From Moraxellaceae bacterium (GTDB lineage: Bacteria > Pseudomonadota > Gammaproteobacteria > Pseudomonadales > Moraxellaceae), in the NCBI GenBank assembly GCA_021156385.1, contig JAJNDL010000089.1, forward strand, positions 1 through 6,586: a stretch of 6,586 nucleotides of DNA. Reading direction: 5' to 3'. A program made the translations under genes and the position numbers. Positions 1 to 5,988 of this stretch are shown here, in pieces (position 1 is the first letter of the stretch; each line of letters starts with the position of its first letter). The notes below the pieces were generated by a model. That model saw nothing but the letters and a program-made list of their open reading frames with translations. It did not search any database and was not told the origin of the DNA.

Positions 1-1384
1 GGCATGCGCCTGGTGCAGGCCGAAGCCGACCTTCCCGCCGCGCTCGCGACGGCGCGCAGCGAGGCGCAGAACGCCTTCGGCTCCGGCGAACTCATCCTGG
101 AGAAGGCCGTGATTGCGCCGCGCCACGTCGAGATCCAGGTCTTCGGCGACACGCACGGCAACTGCGTCTACCTCGGCGAGCGCGACTGCTCCATCCAGCG
201 CCGCCACCAGAAGGTCGTGGAAGAAGCGCCCTGTCCCGTGATGACGCCGGACCTGCGCCGGCGCATGGGCGAGGCTGCGGTTGCCGCCGCGCAGAGCGTC
301 GACTACGTCGGCGCCGGCACCGTGGAATTCCTGCTCGATGCCGACGGCAATTTCTATTTCCTGGAAATGAATACGCGCCTGCAGGTCGAGCATCCCGTCA
401 CCGAACTCGTCACCGGCCAGGACCTGGTCGAGTGGCAGCTGCGCGTCGCCAACGGCGAGACGCTGCCGCTGGCGCAGGACGACATCGAGCTGAACGGCGC
501 CGCCATCGAGGTGCGCCTCTATGCGGAAGACCCGGGCAACAACTTCCTGCCGCAGACCGGCAGCGTGCTGCGCTGGCATCCGGCCAAACTGCCCGGCGTG
601 CGCATCGACCACGGCATGGCCGGCGGCGGCGAGATCAGCCCGCACTACGATCCCATGGTCGCCAAGGTCATCGCCTACGGCCGCACGCGCAGCGATGCCG
701 CGCGCCTGCTTGATCAACATGCTGCGCCATCCAGTCTTCGTGTCCGGCGACACCTCGACCGCCTTCATCGACCGCCACTTCAGCGCCGATGCCAGCCTGC
801 AACCCGCCGTCGCCGATGCCGAATCGCTGGCCATTGCCGCCGCGCTCATCCTGCAGCGCCGCCATGCCGGCGGTTTCCACACCGGCCTTGCCGGTGCCAC
901 GCCGCTGAAGCTGCAGGTCGGCGAACAGACGCTGCAGCTCGCCGTGCACAGCCGCGGCAACGTGCTCGACGTCCGCCATGGCGATGCGGCGACGAGCATC
1001 ACCGTGCTGGAGGCCGATGACCACGCGCTGCATTACGAAATGAACGGCGTGCGCCGCCGCTGCGCCTGCGCCTGGAACGGCAGCGCGCTGCACCTGGACC
1101 GCGGCAACGGCAACCTCGTGCTCGCCGACATAACGCACGCTCCTGCCGTAACGGCCGATGCCGAGGGCGACGGCCTGCTGCGCGCGCCCATGGACGGCGC
1201 CATCGTTGCGCTGCTGGTGAAAGAAGGCGACGTCGTGCACAAGGGCCAGCTCCTGGCCGTGATGGAGGCGATGAAGATCGAGCACCAGCTCAAGGCCAAC
1301 CGCGACGGCCGCGTCGCCGGCATCAGCGTGGCCGAGAAGCAGCAGGTGAAGAAGCGCCAGCAGATCCTGCTGGTGGCGGACTGA
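1..1384 (+). pseudogene. atuF: Acyl-CoA carboxylase biotin-containing alpha subunit, probably geranyl-CoA carboxylase (AtuF); 5'-partial and frameshifted
   Basis: Seen: frame 1 (1 to about 708) encodes the ATP-grasp and C-terminal biotin carboxylase region, with RDCSIQRRHQK, the catalytic EMNTRLQVEHPVTE block, VRLYAEDP and HYDPMVAKVIAYG. Frame 2 (from about 710 to the stop at 1382-1384) continues with LINMLRHPVF, a linker, and a biotinyl domain with EAMKIEHQ, whose Lys (1274-1276) is the biotin site. The window opens inside the glycine-rich loop (G-M-R-L-V), so roughly 165 N-terminal residues are missing and the first Met here is internal. At the frame junction about 17-20 residues expected from E. 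coli AccC are absent. Left uncorrected, frame 1 runs as nonsense to a stop at 1018-1020 and loses the biotinyl domain. Family knowledge: such subunits carboxylate biotin for a beta subunit (AtuC). The AtuF reading rests on the atuG and atuH neighbours; methylcrotonyl- or propionyl-CoA carboxylase remain possible. A real mutation and an assembly error cannot be told apart here. Confidence 0.8.
700..716 (+). other. Frameshift/deletion junction inside atuF
   Basis: Frame 1 gives ...RSDAARLL up to about 708-711. The next recognisable family sequence, LINMLRHPVF, is in frame 2 from about 710. Placed against my recollection of E. coli AccC (MKNALQELIIDGIKTNV region), the helix and strand between these points are missing. 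The loss is about 56 nt and not a multiple of three. No stop codon or further frame change interrupts frame 2 down to 1382, so the lesion looks recent or artefactual. Confidence 0.75.
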
Positions 1385-1389
1385 ACCGG

Positions 1390-1411
1390 ACCCCGGGAGA
1401 GGAGCCGGGGT
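1390..1411 (+). other. GC-rich hairpin just after the atuF stop
   Basis: ACCCCGG (1390-1396) pairs with CCGGGGT (1405-1411) around an 8-nt purine loop, 5 nt after the stop codon. No T-run follows (only TT), so it is a poor intrinsic terminator. It could protect the 3' end of the upstream mRNA or attenuate transcription. Confidence 0.45.
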
Positions 1412-1415
1412 TGGC

Positions 1416-1511
1416 GCAGGCGGGACGTCAGTCCAACGCGCCGACGGGAGTCCACACGGGGGACAGCAGCGCAGCCATCAGGCTCCGCCATCGGACTGCA
1501 GTCCGACCTAC
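1416..1511. repeat. Inverted pair of REP-like elements (REPIN-like)
   Basis: Right unit: a perfect 16-bp palindrome, TCGGACTGCAGTCCGA (1491-1506), followed by CCTAC, so on the minus strand it reads GTAGG plus palindrome. A GTAG head before a stem is the classic form of REP elements mobilised by RAYT (TnpA-REP) transposases. Left unit (1416-1437, plus orientation): GCAGG, then a degenerate stem with GGAC and GTCC arms. By hand it agrees with a GTAG-headed version of this element at about 18 of 22 positions. The two units face each other about 53 nt apart, as in REPIN doublets. No transposase gene is in the window. The left copy is weak, and the assignment rests on form, not on a copy count. 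Confidence 0.45.
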
Positions 1512-1553
1512 AAAAAGCATTCGTGGCCGGGCATGACGCCCTGGTTGCGTGGA

Positions 1554-1559
1554 AAGGAG
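1554..1559 (+). promoter_or_regulatory. Ribosome binding site fixing the atuG start
   Basis: AAGGAG lies 6 nt before the ATG at 1566. An in-frame ATG at 1533 would add 11 residues (MTPWLRGKEKQ) but lacks a good Shine-Dalgarno and extends past the usual SDR N-terminus, so 1566 is preferred. Confidence 0.75.
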
Positions 1560-1565
1560 AAGCAG

Positions 1566-2396
1566 ATGAGCAGTCTCAACGGTCGCACCATCTTCATCAC
1601 CGGCGCCAGCCGCGGCATCGGCCGCGCCATCGCCCTGCGCGCCGCGCGCGACGGCGCCAACGTGGTGATCGCCGCGAAATCGGCGGAGCCGCACCCGAAG
1701 CTGTCCGGCACCATCTTCAGCGTGGCCGAGGAAGTCACCGCCGCCGGCGGCCGTGCCCTGCCCCTGCAGCTCGACGTACGTGACGAAGACCAGGTGCGTG
1801 CCGCCATGGCCAAGGCGGCCGAGACCTTCGGCGGCATCGATGCGCTGGTGAACAACGCCGGCGCCATCAACCTGATGGGCGTCGAGCACACGCCTGCGAA
1901 GAAGTACGACCTGATCCAGGCCGTGAACCACCGCGCCACCTTCCTCTGCGCCCAGGCCGCCCTGCCCTACCTCAAGCAGTCGGCCCACGCCCACATCCTG
2001 AGCCTGTCGCCTCCCGTGAACATGGCGCCGCACTGGCTCAAGCCCTTCGCGCCCTACGCCGTCTCCAAGTACGGCATGACCATCCTGACCCTGGGGATGG
2101 CCGAGGAGTTCCGCGACTACGGCATTTCCTGCAACACGCTTTGGCCGGCGACATATATCGCCACCGCGGCGGTGGAAGTGAACCTGGGCGGCGAAGCCAC
2201 TGCCGAGGTCAGCCGCAAACCGGACATCATGGCCGACGCCGCCCACGCCATCCTCACATCCGCGCGCGGTGAACTCACCGGCCAGAGCCTGCTCGACGAG
2301 CAGGCCCTGGCCCGCATCGGCATCACCGACCTGCGCCACTACGCCTGCATGCCGGAGAACGCCGGCAAGCTGCAGCGCGACTTCTTCCTGGATTGA
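1566..2396 (+). CDS. atuG: Short-chain dehydrogenase/reductase, HSDL2/AtuG type (citronellol/citronellal dehydrogenase)
   Basis: A 276-residue cytosolic SDR. Seen: cofactor-binding TGASRGIG (12-19) at the end of the first beta strand; AAKS (36-39) after the second strand, with a Lys rather than an acidic residue, which favours NADP(H); LDV (69-71); NNAG (96-99); Asn121; Ser148 in LSLSPP; and YxxxK with Tyr164 and Lys168, so the catalytic set is complete. The SPP motif, the 16-residue Ser-Tyr gap, NTLWPATYIATAA and the DFFLD C-terminus are hallmarks of the HSDL2-like branch, to which Pseudomonas AtuG belongs as I recall it. Family knowledge: atuG is assigned as citronellol/citronellal dehydrogenase by position in the atu cluster, and direct enzymology is thin. 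A role as a 3-hydroxyacyl-CoA or other alcohol dehydrogenase is the alternative. It lies 181 nt after atuF and 447 nt before atuH, all on the plus strand. Confidence 0.85.
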   Translation: MSSLNGRTIFITGASRGIGRAIALRAARDGANVVIAAKSAEPHPKLSGTIFSVAEEVTAAGGRALPLQLDVRDEDQVRAAMAKAAETFGGIDALVNNAGAINLMGVEHTPAKKYDLIQAVNHRATFLCAQAALPYLKQSAHAHILSLSPPVNMAPHWLKPFAPYAVSKYGMTILTLGMAEEFRDYGISCNTLWPATYIATAAVEVNLGGEATAEVSRKPDIMADAAHAILTSARGELTGQSLLDEQALARIGITDLRHYACMPENAGKLQRDFFLD

Positions 2397-2468
2397 ATTT
2401 GCCCGCTGCGTAGGGGGAACATCCCGGGGGCGCCTGGCCGCAGGGTTTCCCGCCGGCGGCGCCAGGTG

Positions 2469-2501
2469 TCCCGCGGAAACCGCTACGCGGGTTCCGCGGG
2501 G
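2469..2501. other. Strong inverted repeat/hairpin downstream of atuG
   Basis: CCCGCGGAA (2470-2478) pairs perfectly with TTCCGCGGG (2492-2500). After a one-base bulge the stem continues CC/GG (2480-2481 with 2490-2491). There is no T-tract, so it is not a canonical terminator; it could be a 3'-end stabiliser or a Rho-related structure for atuG mRNA. Confidence 0.5.
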
Positions 2502-2612
2502 AGCGGTACTGCGCAATGCAGGGCCGTTACTACCGGACCACCGCCCGTTCCGGGGGCGGCACAACATCCGGCACGCGTCAGTCCATCGCGGAAACACCCC
2601 TGAAGCAAGGTG

Positions 2613-2627
2613 GCCGCCGAAGGCGGC
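2613..2627. other. Short hairpin with GAA loop
   Basis: GCCGCC (2613-2618) and GGCGGC (2622-2627) form a perfect 6-bp stem closed by the triloop GAA. There is no T-run. Role unknown; chance occurrence is quite possible in such GC-rich DNA. Confidence 0.3.
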
Positions 2628-2644
2628 AAAGCCCCTGGCGAATT

Positions 2645-2676
2645 GCGCAAAAAGCCCGTCCGACAAGGCTTTGCGC
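2645..2676. other. Inverted repeat upstream of atuH, overlapping a candidate -35
   Basis: GCGCAAA (2645-2651) pairs with TTTGCGC (2670-2676). Inside a 2-nt bulge the stem continues GCC/GGC (2654-2656 with 2667-2669), leaving a 10-nt loop. It begins within the 8-bp palindrome TTGCGCAA (2643-2650). Its right arm overlaps the candidate promoter at 2660-2690, so an operator or leader structure is possible. No regulator gene is in view. Confidence 0.35.
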
Positions 2677-2690
2677 CGCCCGGCGATAAT
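2660..2690 (+). promoter_or_regulatory. Possible sigma70-type promoter for atuH
   Basis: CCGACA (2660-2665, 4/6 to the -35 consensus) and GATAAT (2685-2690, 5/6 to the -10 consensus) are separated by 19 nt, longer than the ideal 17. It lies about 150 nt before the atuH start, at the edge of the AT-richer stretch. A second, weaker choice is TTGCAG (2714-2719) with TACTTT (2737-2742) at 17 nt. Both are guesses by eye. Confidence 0.25.
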
Positions 2691-2843
2691 GCCTGTCAAG
2701 CCATTTTTACAGCTTGCAGTGACAGCATCGGACAGTTACTTTAGGCCCGCATTTTTCGGGCGGCACGACCGTTCCGAATCTCTCCGACGCCCATAAGAAT
2801 TACCGGCCAGCATCCTCCCTGAGCTGCCCGAGGACACCGAAGA

Positions 2844-4679
2844 ATGAGCAAGCAAGACGTCATCACACCGGTTGCATTCGCCAAGAAGTTCGCCGAAATC
2901 GCGCCCCGCCTCCCGAGAATGGTCCAGGGCCTGCTGCTTGCTTCGAATACCGATCCGACCAAGAACGTCGGGCTGGGCTGGGCCGTGGAAAAAGCCACGC
3001 GTGAAAACCCCCACGGCAGCGCCATCCTCTACAAGGACACCCGCCTCACCTACACCCAGTTCAACCAGTGGGCCAACCGCATCGCGCATCACTTCCGCGA
3101 GCAGGGCCTGCAGAAGGGCGACGTCGTCGCCGTCTACATCGAGAACCGCCCCGAGCTGCTCGCCATCGTCACCGGCCTCGGCAAGATCGGCGTGGTGTCG
3201 GCGCTCCTCAACACCTCGCAGACCGGCAAGGTGCTCACGCACAGCGTGAACCTGGTGAAGCCCAAGATGGCCATCGTCGGCGAGGAGCTGGTCGACAACT
3301 TCAACGAAGTGCTGCCGGATCTCAATTTCGACCACGACAACCTGTTCTGGTTCGCCGACACCGACACCCTGCAGCACCCGGGCAAGGCCCCCAAGGGTTA
3401 CCGCAACCTGGCCACCGAGCTCGAGGGCCAGCCGGTCTACAACCCCGCCTCCACCGCCCAGATCTATCCGCACGACGGACTCTTCTACATCTACACCTCC
3501 GGCACCACCGGCCTGCCCAAGGCGGCGATCTTCAGCCATGGCCGCTGGATGAAGGCCTACGGCGTGTTCGGCTACACGCTGCAGCTCGGCAAGACCGACG
3601 TCATCTACGCAACGCTGCCCTTCTACCACGCCACCGCCATGTGCGTGTGCTGGGGCTGCGCCATCGCCGGCGGTGCCGGGCTCGCCATGCGCCGCAAGTT
3701 CTCGGCGCGCGAATTCTGGGACGACTGCCGCAAGTACCGCGCCACCGCCATCGGCTACGTGGGCGAACTCTGCCGCTACCTGAACGAACTGCCGCCCAAG
3801 CCGAACGACAAGGACCACCTGGTGCGCCAGGCCATCGGCAACGGCCTGCGCCCCGGCATCTGGAAGCCGTTCAAGGAACGTTTCGGCATCGAGCGCGTGG
3901 TCGAGCTCTATGCCTCTTCCGAAGGCAACATCGGCTTCAGCAACATCTTCAATTTCGACAACACCGTGGGCTTCTGCCCGCTCCCCTACAAGATCGTCAG
4001 GTTCGACAAGGACAACGACCAGCCCGTGCGCGGCAAGGACGGTTTCATGGTCGAGGCGAAGAAAGGGGAAGCCGGCCTGCTCATCGGCGAGATCACCGAA
4101 AAGACGCCTTTCGACGGCTATACCGATCCCTCCAAGAACGACGCCTGCATCCTGAAGGACGTGTTCGTGAAGGGCGACCGCTACTTCAACACCGGCGACC
4201 TGGTGCGCGACATCGGCTTCCGCCATGCACAGTTCGTCGACCGCACCGGCGACACCTTCCGCTGGAAGGGCGAGAACGTCTCCACCACCGAAGTCGAAAA
4301 CATCATGACGGGCCATCCGACCCTGCAGGATGCCGTGGTGTACGGCGTGGAAATCCCCAACACCAATGGCCGCGCCGGCATGGCCGCGATCACGCCGCAC
4401 GAAGGCAAGTCGCTGGCCGACCTCGACCTGCCGGGCCTGCTGGACCTGCTCAAGCGCGAGCTGCCGGCCTATGCCGTGCCCGTCTTCCTGCGCGAGCAGA
4501 AGGCCGTGGAAACCACCGGCACCTTCAAGTACCAGAAGAACACGCTGAAGAAGGAAGGCTTCGATCCGAAGCAGGTGAAGGGCGACGCCCTCTTCGTGCG
4601 CCTGCCGGGCAGCGAGGCCTACGAGCCGCTGACCGACGAGGTCTATGCCGCGATCTTGGCGGGCAAGTACCGCTTCTGA
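2844..4679 (+). CDS. atuH: FATP-family (very-)long-chain acyl-CoA synthetase, AtuH type (citronellyl-CoA synthetase candidate)
   Basis: A complete 611-residue adenylate-forming enzyme making acyl-CoA from a carboxylic acid, ATP and CoA. Seen: P-loop YTSGTTGLPK (217-226); ELYASSEGN (354-362), the counterpart of the FATP motif ELYGATEGN; FNTGD with the ribose-binding Asp452; DRTGD with Arg467; hinge/C-terminal RWKGENVSTTEVE (from 473); and TFKYQK near the C-terminus (Lys562/Lys565), where the adenylation lysine lies. All key motifs are intact. The start is supported by GAGGA (2830-2834), 9 nt before the ATG. The length and the RWKGENV signature point to the FATP/very-long-chain synthetase branch rather than plain FadD. 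Position after atuG matches atuH of Pseudomonas, assigned to activation of citronellic/geranic acid. A general long-chain fatty acid substrate cannot be excluded from sequence alone. A bidirectional terminator follows 19 nt after the stop. Confidence 0.88.
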   Translation: MSKQDVITPVAFAKKFAEIAPRLPRMVQGLLLASNTDPTKNVGLGWAVEKATRENPHGSAILYKDTRLTYTQFNQWANRIAHHFREQGLQKGDVVAVYIENRPELLAIVTGLGKIGVVSALLNTSQTGKVLTHSVNLVKPKMAIVGEELVDNFNEVLPDLNFDHDNLFWFADTDTLQHPGKAPKGYRNLATELEGQPVYNPASTAQIYPHDGLFYIYTSGTTGLPKAAIFSHGRWMKAYGVFGYTLQLGKTDVIYATLPFYHATAMCVCWGCAIAGGAGLAMRRKFSAREFWDDCRKYRATAIGYVGELCRYLNELPPKPNDKDHLVRQAIGNGLRPGIWKPFKERFGIERVVELYASSEGNIGFSNIFNFDNTVGFCPLPYKIVRFDKDNDQPVRGKDGFMVEAKKGEAGLLIGEITEKTPFDGYTDPSKNDACILKDVFVKGDRYFNTGDLVRDIGFRHAQFVDRTGDTFRWKGENVSTTEVENIMTGHPTLQDAVVYGVEIPNTNGRAGMAAITPHEGKSLADLDLPGLLDLLKRELPAYAVPVFLREQKAVETTGTFKYQKNTLKKEGFDPKQVKGDALFVRLPGSEAYEPLTDEVYAAILAGKYRF

Positions 4680-4698
4680 TCGCACAGCACTGCAAATA

Positions 4699-4730
4699 AA
4701 AAACGCCGGCAACTGCCGGCGTTTTTGTTT
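4699..4730. terminator. Bidirectional Rho-independent terminator between atuH and exbD
   Basis: AAAAACGCCGGC (4699-4710) pairs perfectly with GCCGGCGTTTTT (4715-4726) around the loop AACT, followed by GTTT. The A-run on the left and T-run on the right make it functional on both strands. It therefore ends the atuH transcript from the left and the tonB-exbB-exbD transcript from the right, which converge here. Confidence 0.92.
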
Positions 4731-4743
4731 GCCTGGTTTCCCT

Positions 4744-4766
4744 GGGTCGGGCTTCAGCCTGGCGAC
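4744..4766 (+). repeat. Degenerate REP-like element
   Basis: The core GGTCGGGCTTCAGCC (4745-4759) followed by TGGCGAC resembles a GTAG-headed REP stem of the kind seen at 1416-1511, but the GTAG head is lost and the right arm is imperfect. It lies in the convergent gap downstream of the terminator, a common place for such elements. Weak call by shape only. Confidence 0.25.
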
Positions 4767-4787
4767 GGCTGCTGATCCGGCACTGCA

Positions 4788-4801
4788 GTCAGGCTCCTGA
4801 C
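4788..4801. other. Small perfect inverted repeat in the convergent gap
   Basis: GTCAGG (4788-4793) and CCTGAC (4796-4801) form a 6-bp inverted repeat around CT. A 2-nt loop is too tight for a full RNA hairpin, so only 5 bp could form. It lies 35 nt downstream of the exbD stop on the minus strand. No T-tract; function unclear. Confidence 0.25.
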
Positions 4802-4835
4802 CCACAACCCGATCGGACCTGCCCCCATGCGCTGC

Positions 4836-5246
4836 TCAGGGCTGCGTCACCACCCCGACCTTGTGCAGCCCGGCGCGCTGCGCCGCGGCCAGCACCTGCG
4901 CCACCGGATCGTAGCGCGCGTTCTTGTCTGCATTGATGCGCAGCACCGGCTCCGCCGACTGCTGCGCGGCCGCCGCCAGCTTCGCCTCGAGTTCGTCGCG
5001 ACTGACCGGCATGTTGTTCCAGAGATAGTTGCCGGACGCGTCGATGACGACATCCACCGTCTCCGGCGGATTCTGCTCGGGCGTGCTCGTCGCCTGCGGC
5101 AGCTCGATCTTCACCGCATGCGTGATGACGGGCATGGTGACCATGAAGATGATGAGCAGCACCAGCATGACGTCGACCAACGGCGTCATGTTGATCTCGC
5201 TCATCACCTCATCGTCGGAATCGAAATTGCCGCTGCCGAAGGCCAT
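4836..5246 (-). CDS. exbD: ExbD, TonB-system energising protein
   Basis: A 136-residue inner-membrane protein that, with ExbB, uses the proton gradient to energise TonB. Seen: a short cytoplasmic N-terminus (MAFGSGNFDSDDEVMSEINM), then one membrane helix (about 22-43, TPLVDVMLVLLIIFMV) with Asp25 in the position of the essential Asp25 of E. coli ExbD. A periplasmic domain follows (about 62-136, with VDVVIDASGNY and VLRINADKNARYDPV). Length is normal. The start chosen is the ATG at 5246, 7 nt after GGAG (5257-5254); a GTG directly upstream (5249) would add one Met, but MAFG is the family's usual N-terminus. The ATG shares its A with the exbB stop (TGATG), so translation is probably coupled. 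It is the last gene of the operon, and the terminator at 4699-4730 lies downstream. Confidence 0.92.
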   Translation of the reverse strand: MAFGSGNFDSDDEVMSEINMTPLVDVMLVLLIIFMVTMPVITHAVKIELPQATSTPEQNPPETVDVVIDASGNYLWNNMPVSRDELEAKLAAAAQQSAEPVLRINADKNARYDPVAQVLAAAQRAGLHKVGVVTQP

Positions 5247-5977
5247 CACTTCTCTCCGGGCACGGCGAGCTTGCGCACGTTGCCTTCATGGCGCGCGCCG
5301 ACGCGGGCGCCGGTGACGAAATAGGCATGCAGGTCGTGGGCGAAGCGGTCCAGGTGCGCCAGCACCGCCTTGTTGCCGCGCACCAGCGCGTTGTAGGCGA
5401 GCACGGCGGGAATCGCGACGATGAGGCCGAAGGCGGTCATGATCAGCGCCTCGCCCACCGGGCCGGCGACCTTGTCCAGCGTCGCCGCGCTGCTGCTGCC
5501 GGCCAGGCCGATGAGTGCGTGGTAAATGCCCCAGACGGTGCCGAGCAGGCCCACGAAGGGCGCGGTGGAGCCGATCGAGGCCAGCACCGTCAGGCCCGAC
5601 TGCATGTTCTGTCCGGCATCGGCGATGCCGCGGCGCAGGTTGCTGGTCACCCAGTCGCTGATGTTGAGCGCGCCGTGCAAGTCGTCCTGGTTGTCGGTGT
5701 GGTGCTGCACCGCTTCGGCACCCTCCTCCGCCAGCGTGCGGAAGGGATTGTTGCCGTGCTCGCTGGAAAGCAGCGCCACGCCCTCGCGGAAGGTGTGCGC
5801 ATGCCAGAAATCGCGCACGGCCTGCGCCGCCATGCGGCGCAGCTGCATCAGGCGCCACGCCTTCACGACGATGACGCACCAGCTGACGATGGACATGCCC
5901 AGCAGCGTCAGCGCGACGCCCTTGCCGAGCGCATCGGTCTGCGACCACATGGCCAGAAGGCCGTGGGATTCCTGCAT
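5246..5977 (-). CDS. exbB: ExbB, MotA/TolQ/ExbB proton channel protein
   Basis: A 243-residue inner-membrane protein, the proton-channel scaffold of the TonB motor. Seen: three hydrophobic helices, about 19-40, 128-151 and 176-198, in the ExbB/TolQ arrangement with a large cytoplasmic loop between the first two. Family signature ASIGSTAPFVGLLGTVWGI (133-151) is followed by GPVGEALIMTAFGLIVAIPA, in which Glu176 matches the conserved Glu176 of E. coli ExbB; Thr147 and Thr181 line the same region. The start is the ATG at 5977, preceded by GGAG (5988-5985) at 7 nt. An in-frame upstream start at 6013 would overlap tonB and add 12 residues without a better ribosome site. It lies 2 nt after the tonB stop and overlaps exbD by one base. 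The SSSAA loop after helix 2 and its length suit ExbB rather than TolQ, and the tonB neighbour supports this. Confidence 0.93.
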   Translation of the reverse strand: MQESHGLLAMWSQTDALGKGVALTLLGMSIVSWCVIVVKAWRLMQLRRMAAQAVRDFWHAHTFREGVALLSSEHGNNPFRTLAEEGAEAVQHHTDNQDDLHGALNISDWVTSNLRRGIADAGQNMQSGLTVLASIGSTAPFVGLLGTVWGIYHALIGLAGSSSAATLDKVAGPVGEALIMTAFGLIVAIPAVLAYNALVRGNKAVLAHLDRFAHDLHAYFVTGARVGARHEGNVRKLAVPGEK

Positions 5978-5988
5978 CTCTATTCTCC
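5978..5988 (-). promoter_or_regulatory. exbB ribosome binding site inside the tonB 3' end
   Basis: On the minus strand GGAG (5988-5985) lies within the last codons of tonB, 7 nt before the exbB ATG. The tonB stop TAG sits between them (TAG-AG-ATG), a typical stop-restart arrangement giving coupled expression. It also settles the exbB start at 5977. Confidence 0.7.

Larger units (their letters stand above)
2397..2843. other. Gene-free 447-nt intergenic region with several hairpins
   Basis: No convincing gene on either strand: reading frames crossing it are extensions of shadow frames with no recognisable motif or ribosome site. The first two thirds are very GC-rich and hold hairpins at 2469-2501, 2613-2627 and 2645-2676. 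The last part (about 2697-2760) is relatively AT-rich, as expected of a promoter or leader, and holds a small stem GCCCG/CGGGC (2745-2749 with 2757-2761). The region probably separates atuH from atuG as its own transcription unit. Confidence 0.6.

Noticed and set aside
700..716. Programmed ribosomal frameshift in atuF
   Set aside because: No slippery heptamer is visible, and a slip would not restore the 17-20 residues that are absent.
719..1384. Reinitiation at the ATG at 719 to give a separate biotin-carrier protein (split two-polypeptide carboxylase)
   Set aside because: No Shine-Dalgarno lies upstream, and the missing conserved residues at the junction point to a deletion rather than a designed split.
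1390..1411. Intrinsic terminator after atuF
   Set aside because: The stem is good but only two T follow, unlike the clear terminator at 4699-4730.
1428..2699. 423-codon minus-strand frame opposite atuG
   Set aside because: No recognisable motif and it mirrors the SDR codons; the plus-strand frame has all SDR catalytic residues and a good ribosome site.
2762..2776. Sigma54-like sequence GGCACG-N4-TTCC upstream of atuH
   Set aside because: The -24 GG is present, but the essential GC at -12 is CC, so it fails the core consensus.
2269..2796. Plus-strand frame across the atuG-atuH gap
   Set aside because: Starts inside atuG in another frame, is Arg/Pro/Ala-rich, lacks a ribosome site and resembles no family I know.
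3068..4699. 543-codon plus-strand frame within atuH
   Set aside because: Arg/His/Pro-rich out-of-frame translation typical of high-GC DNA; overlaps the real synthetase.
2736..4805. 689-codon open frame on the minus strand opposite atuH
   Set aside because: It is the antisense shadow of a GC-rich gene: His/Val/Gly/Asp-rich with no domain, and fully covered by the intact FATP-type synthetase on the plus strand.
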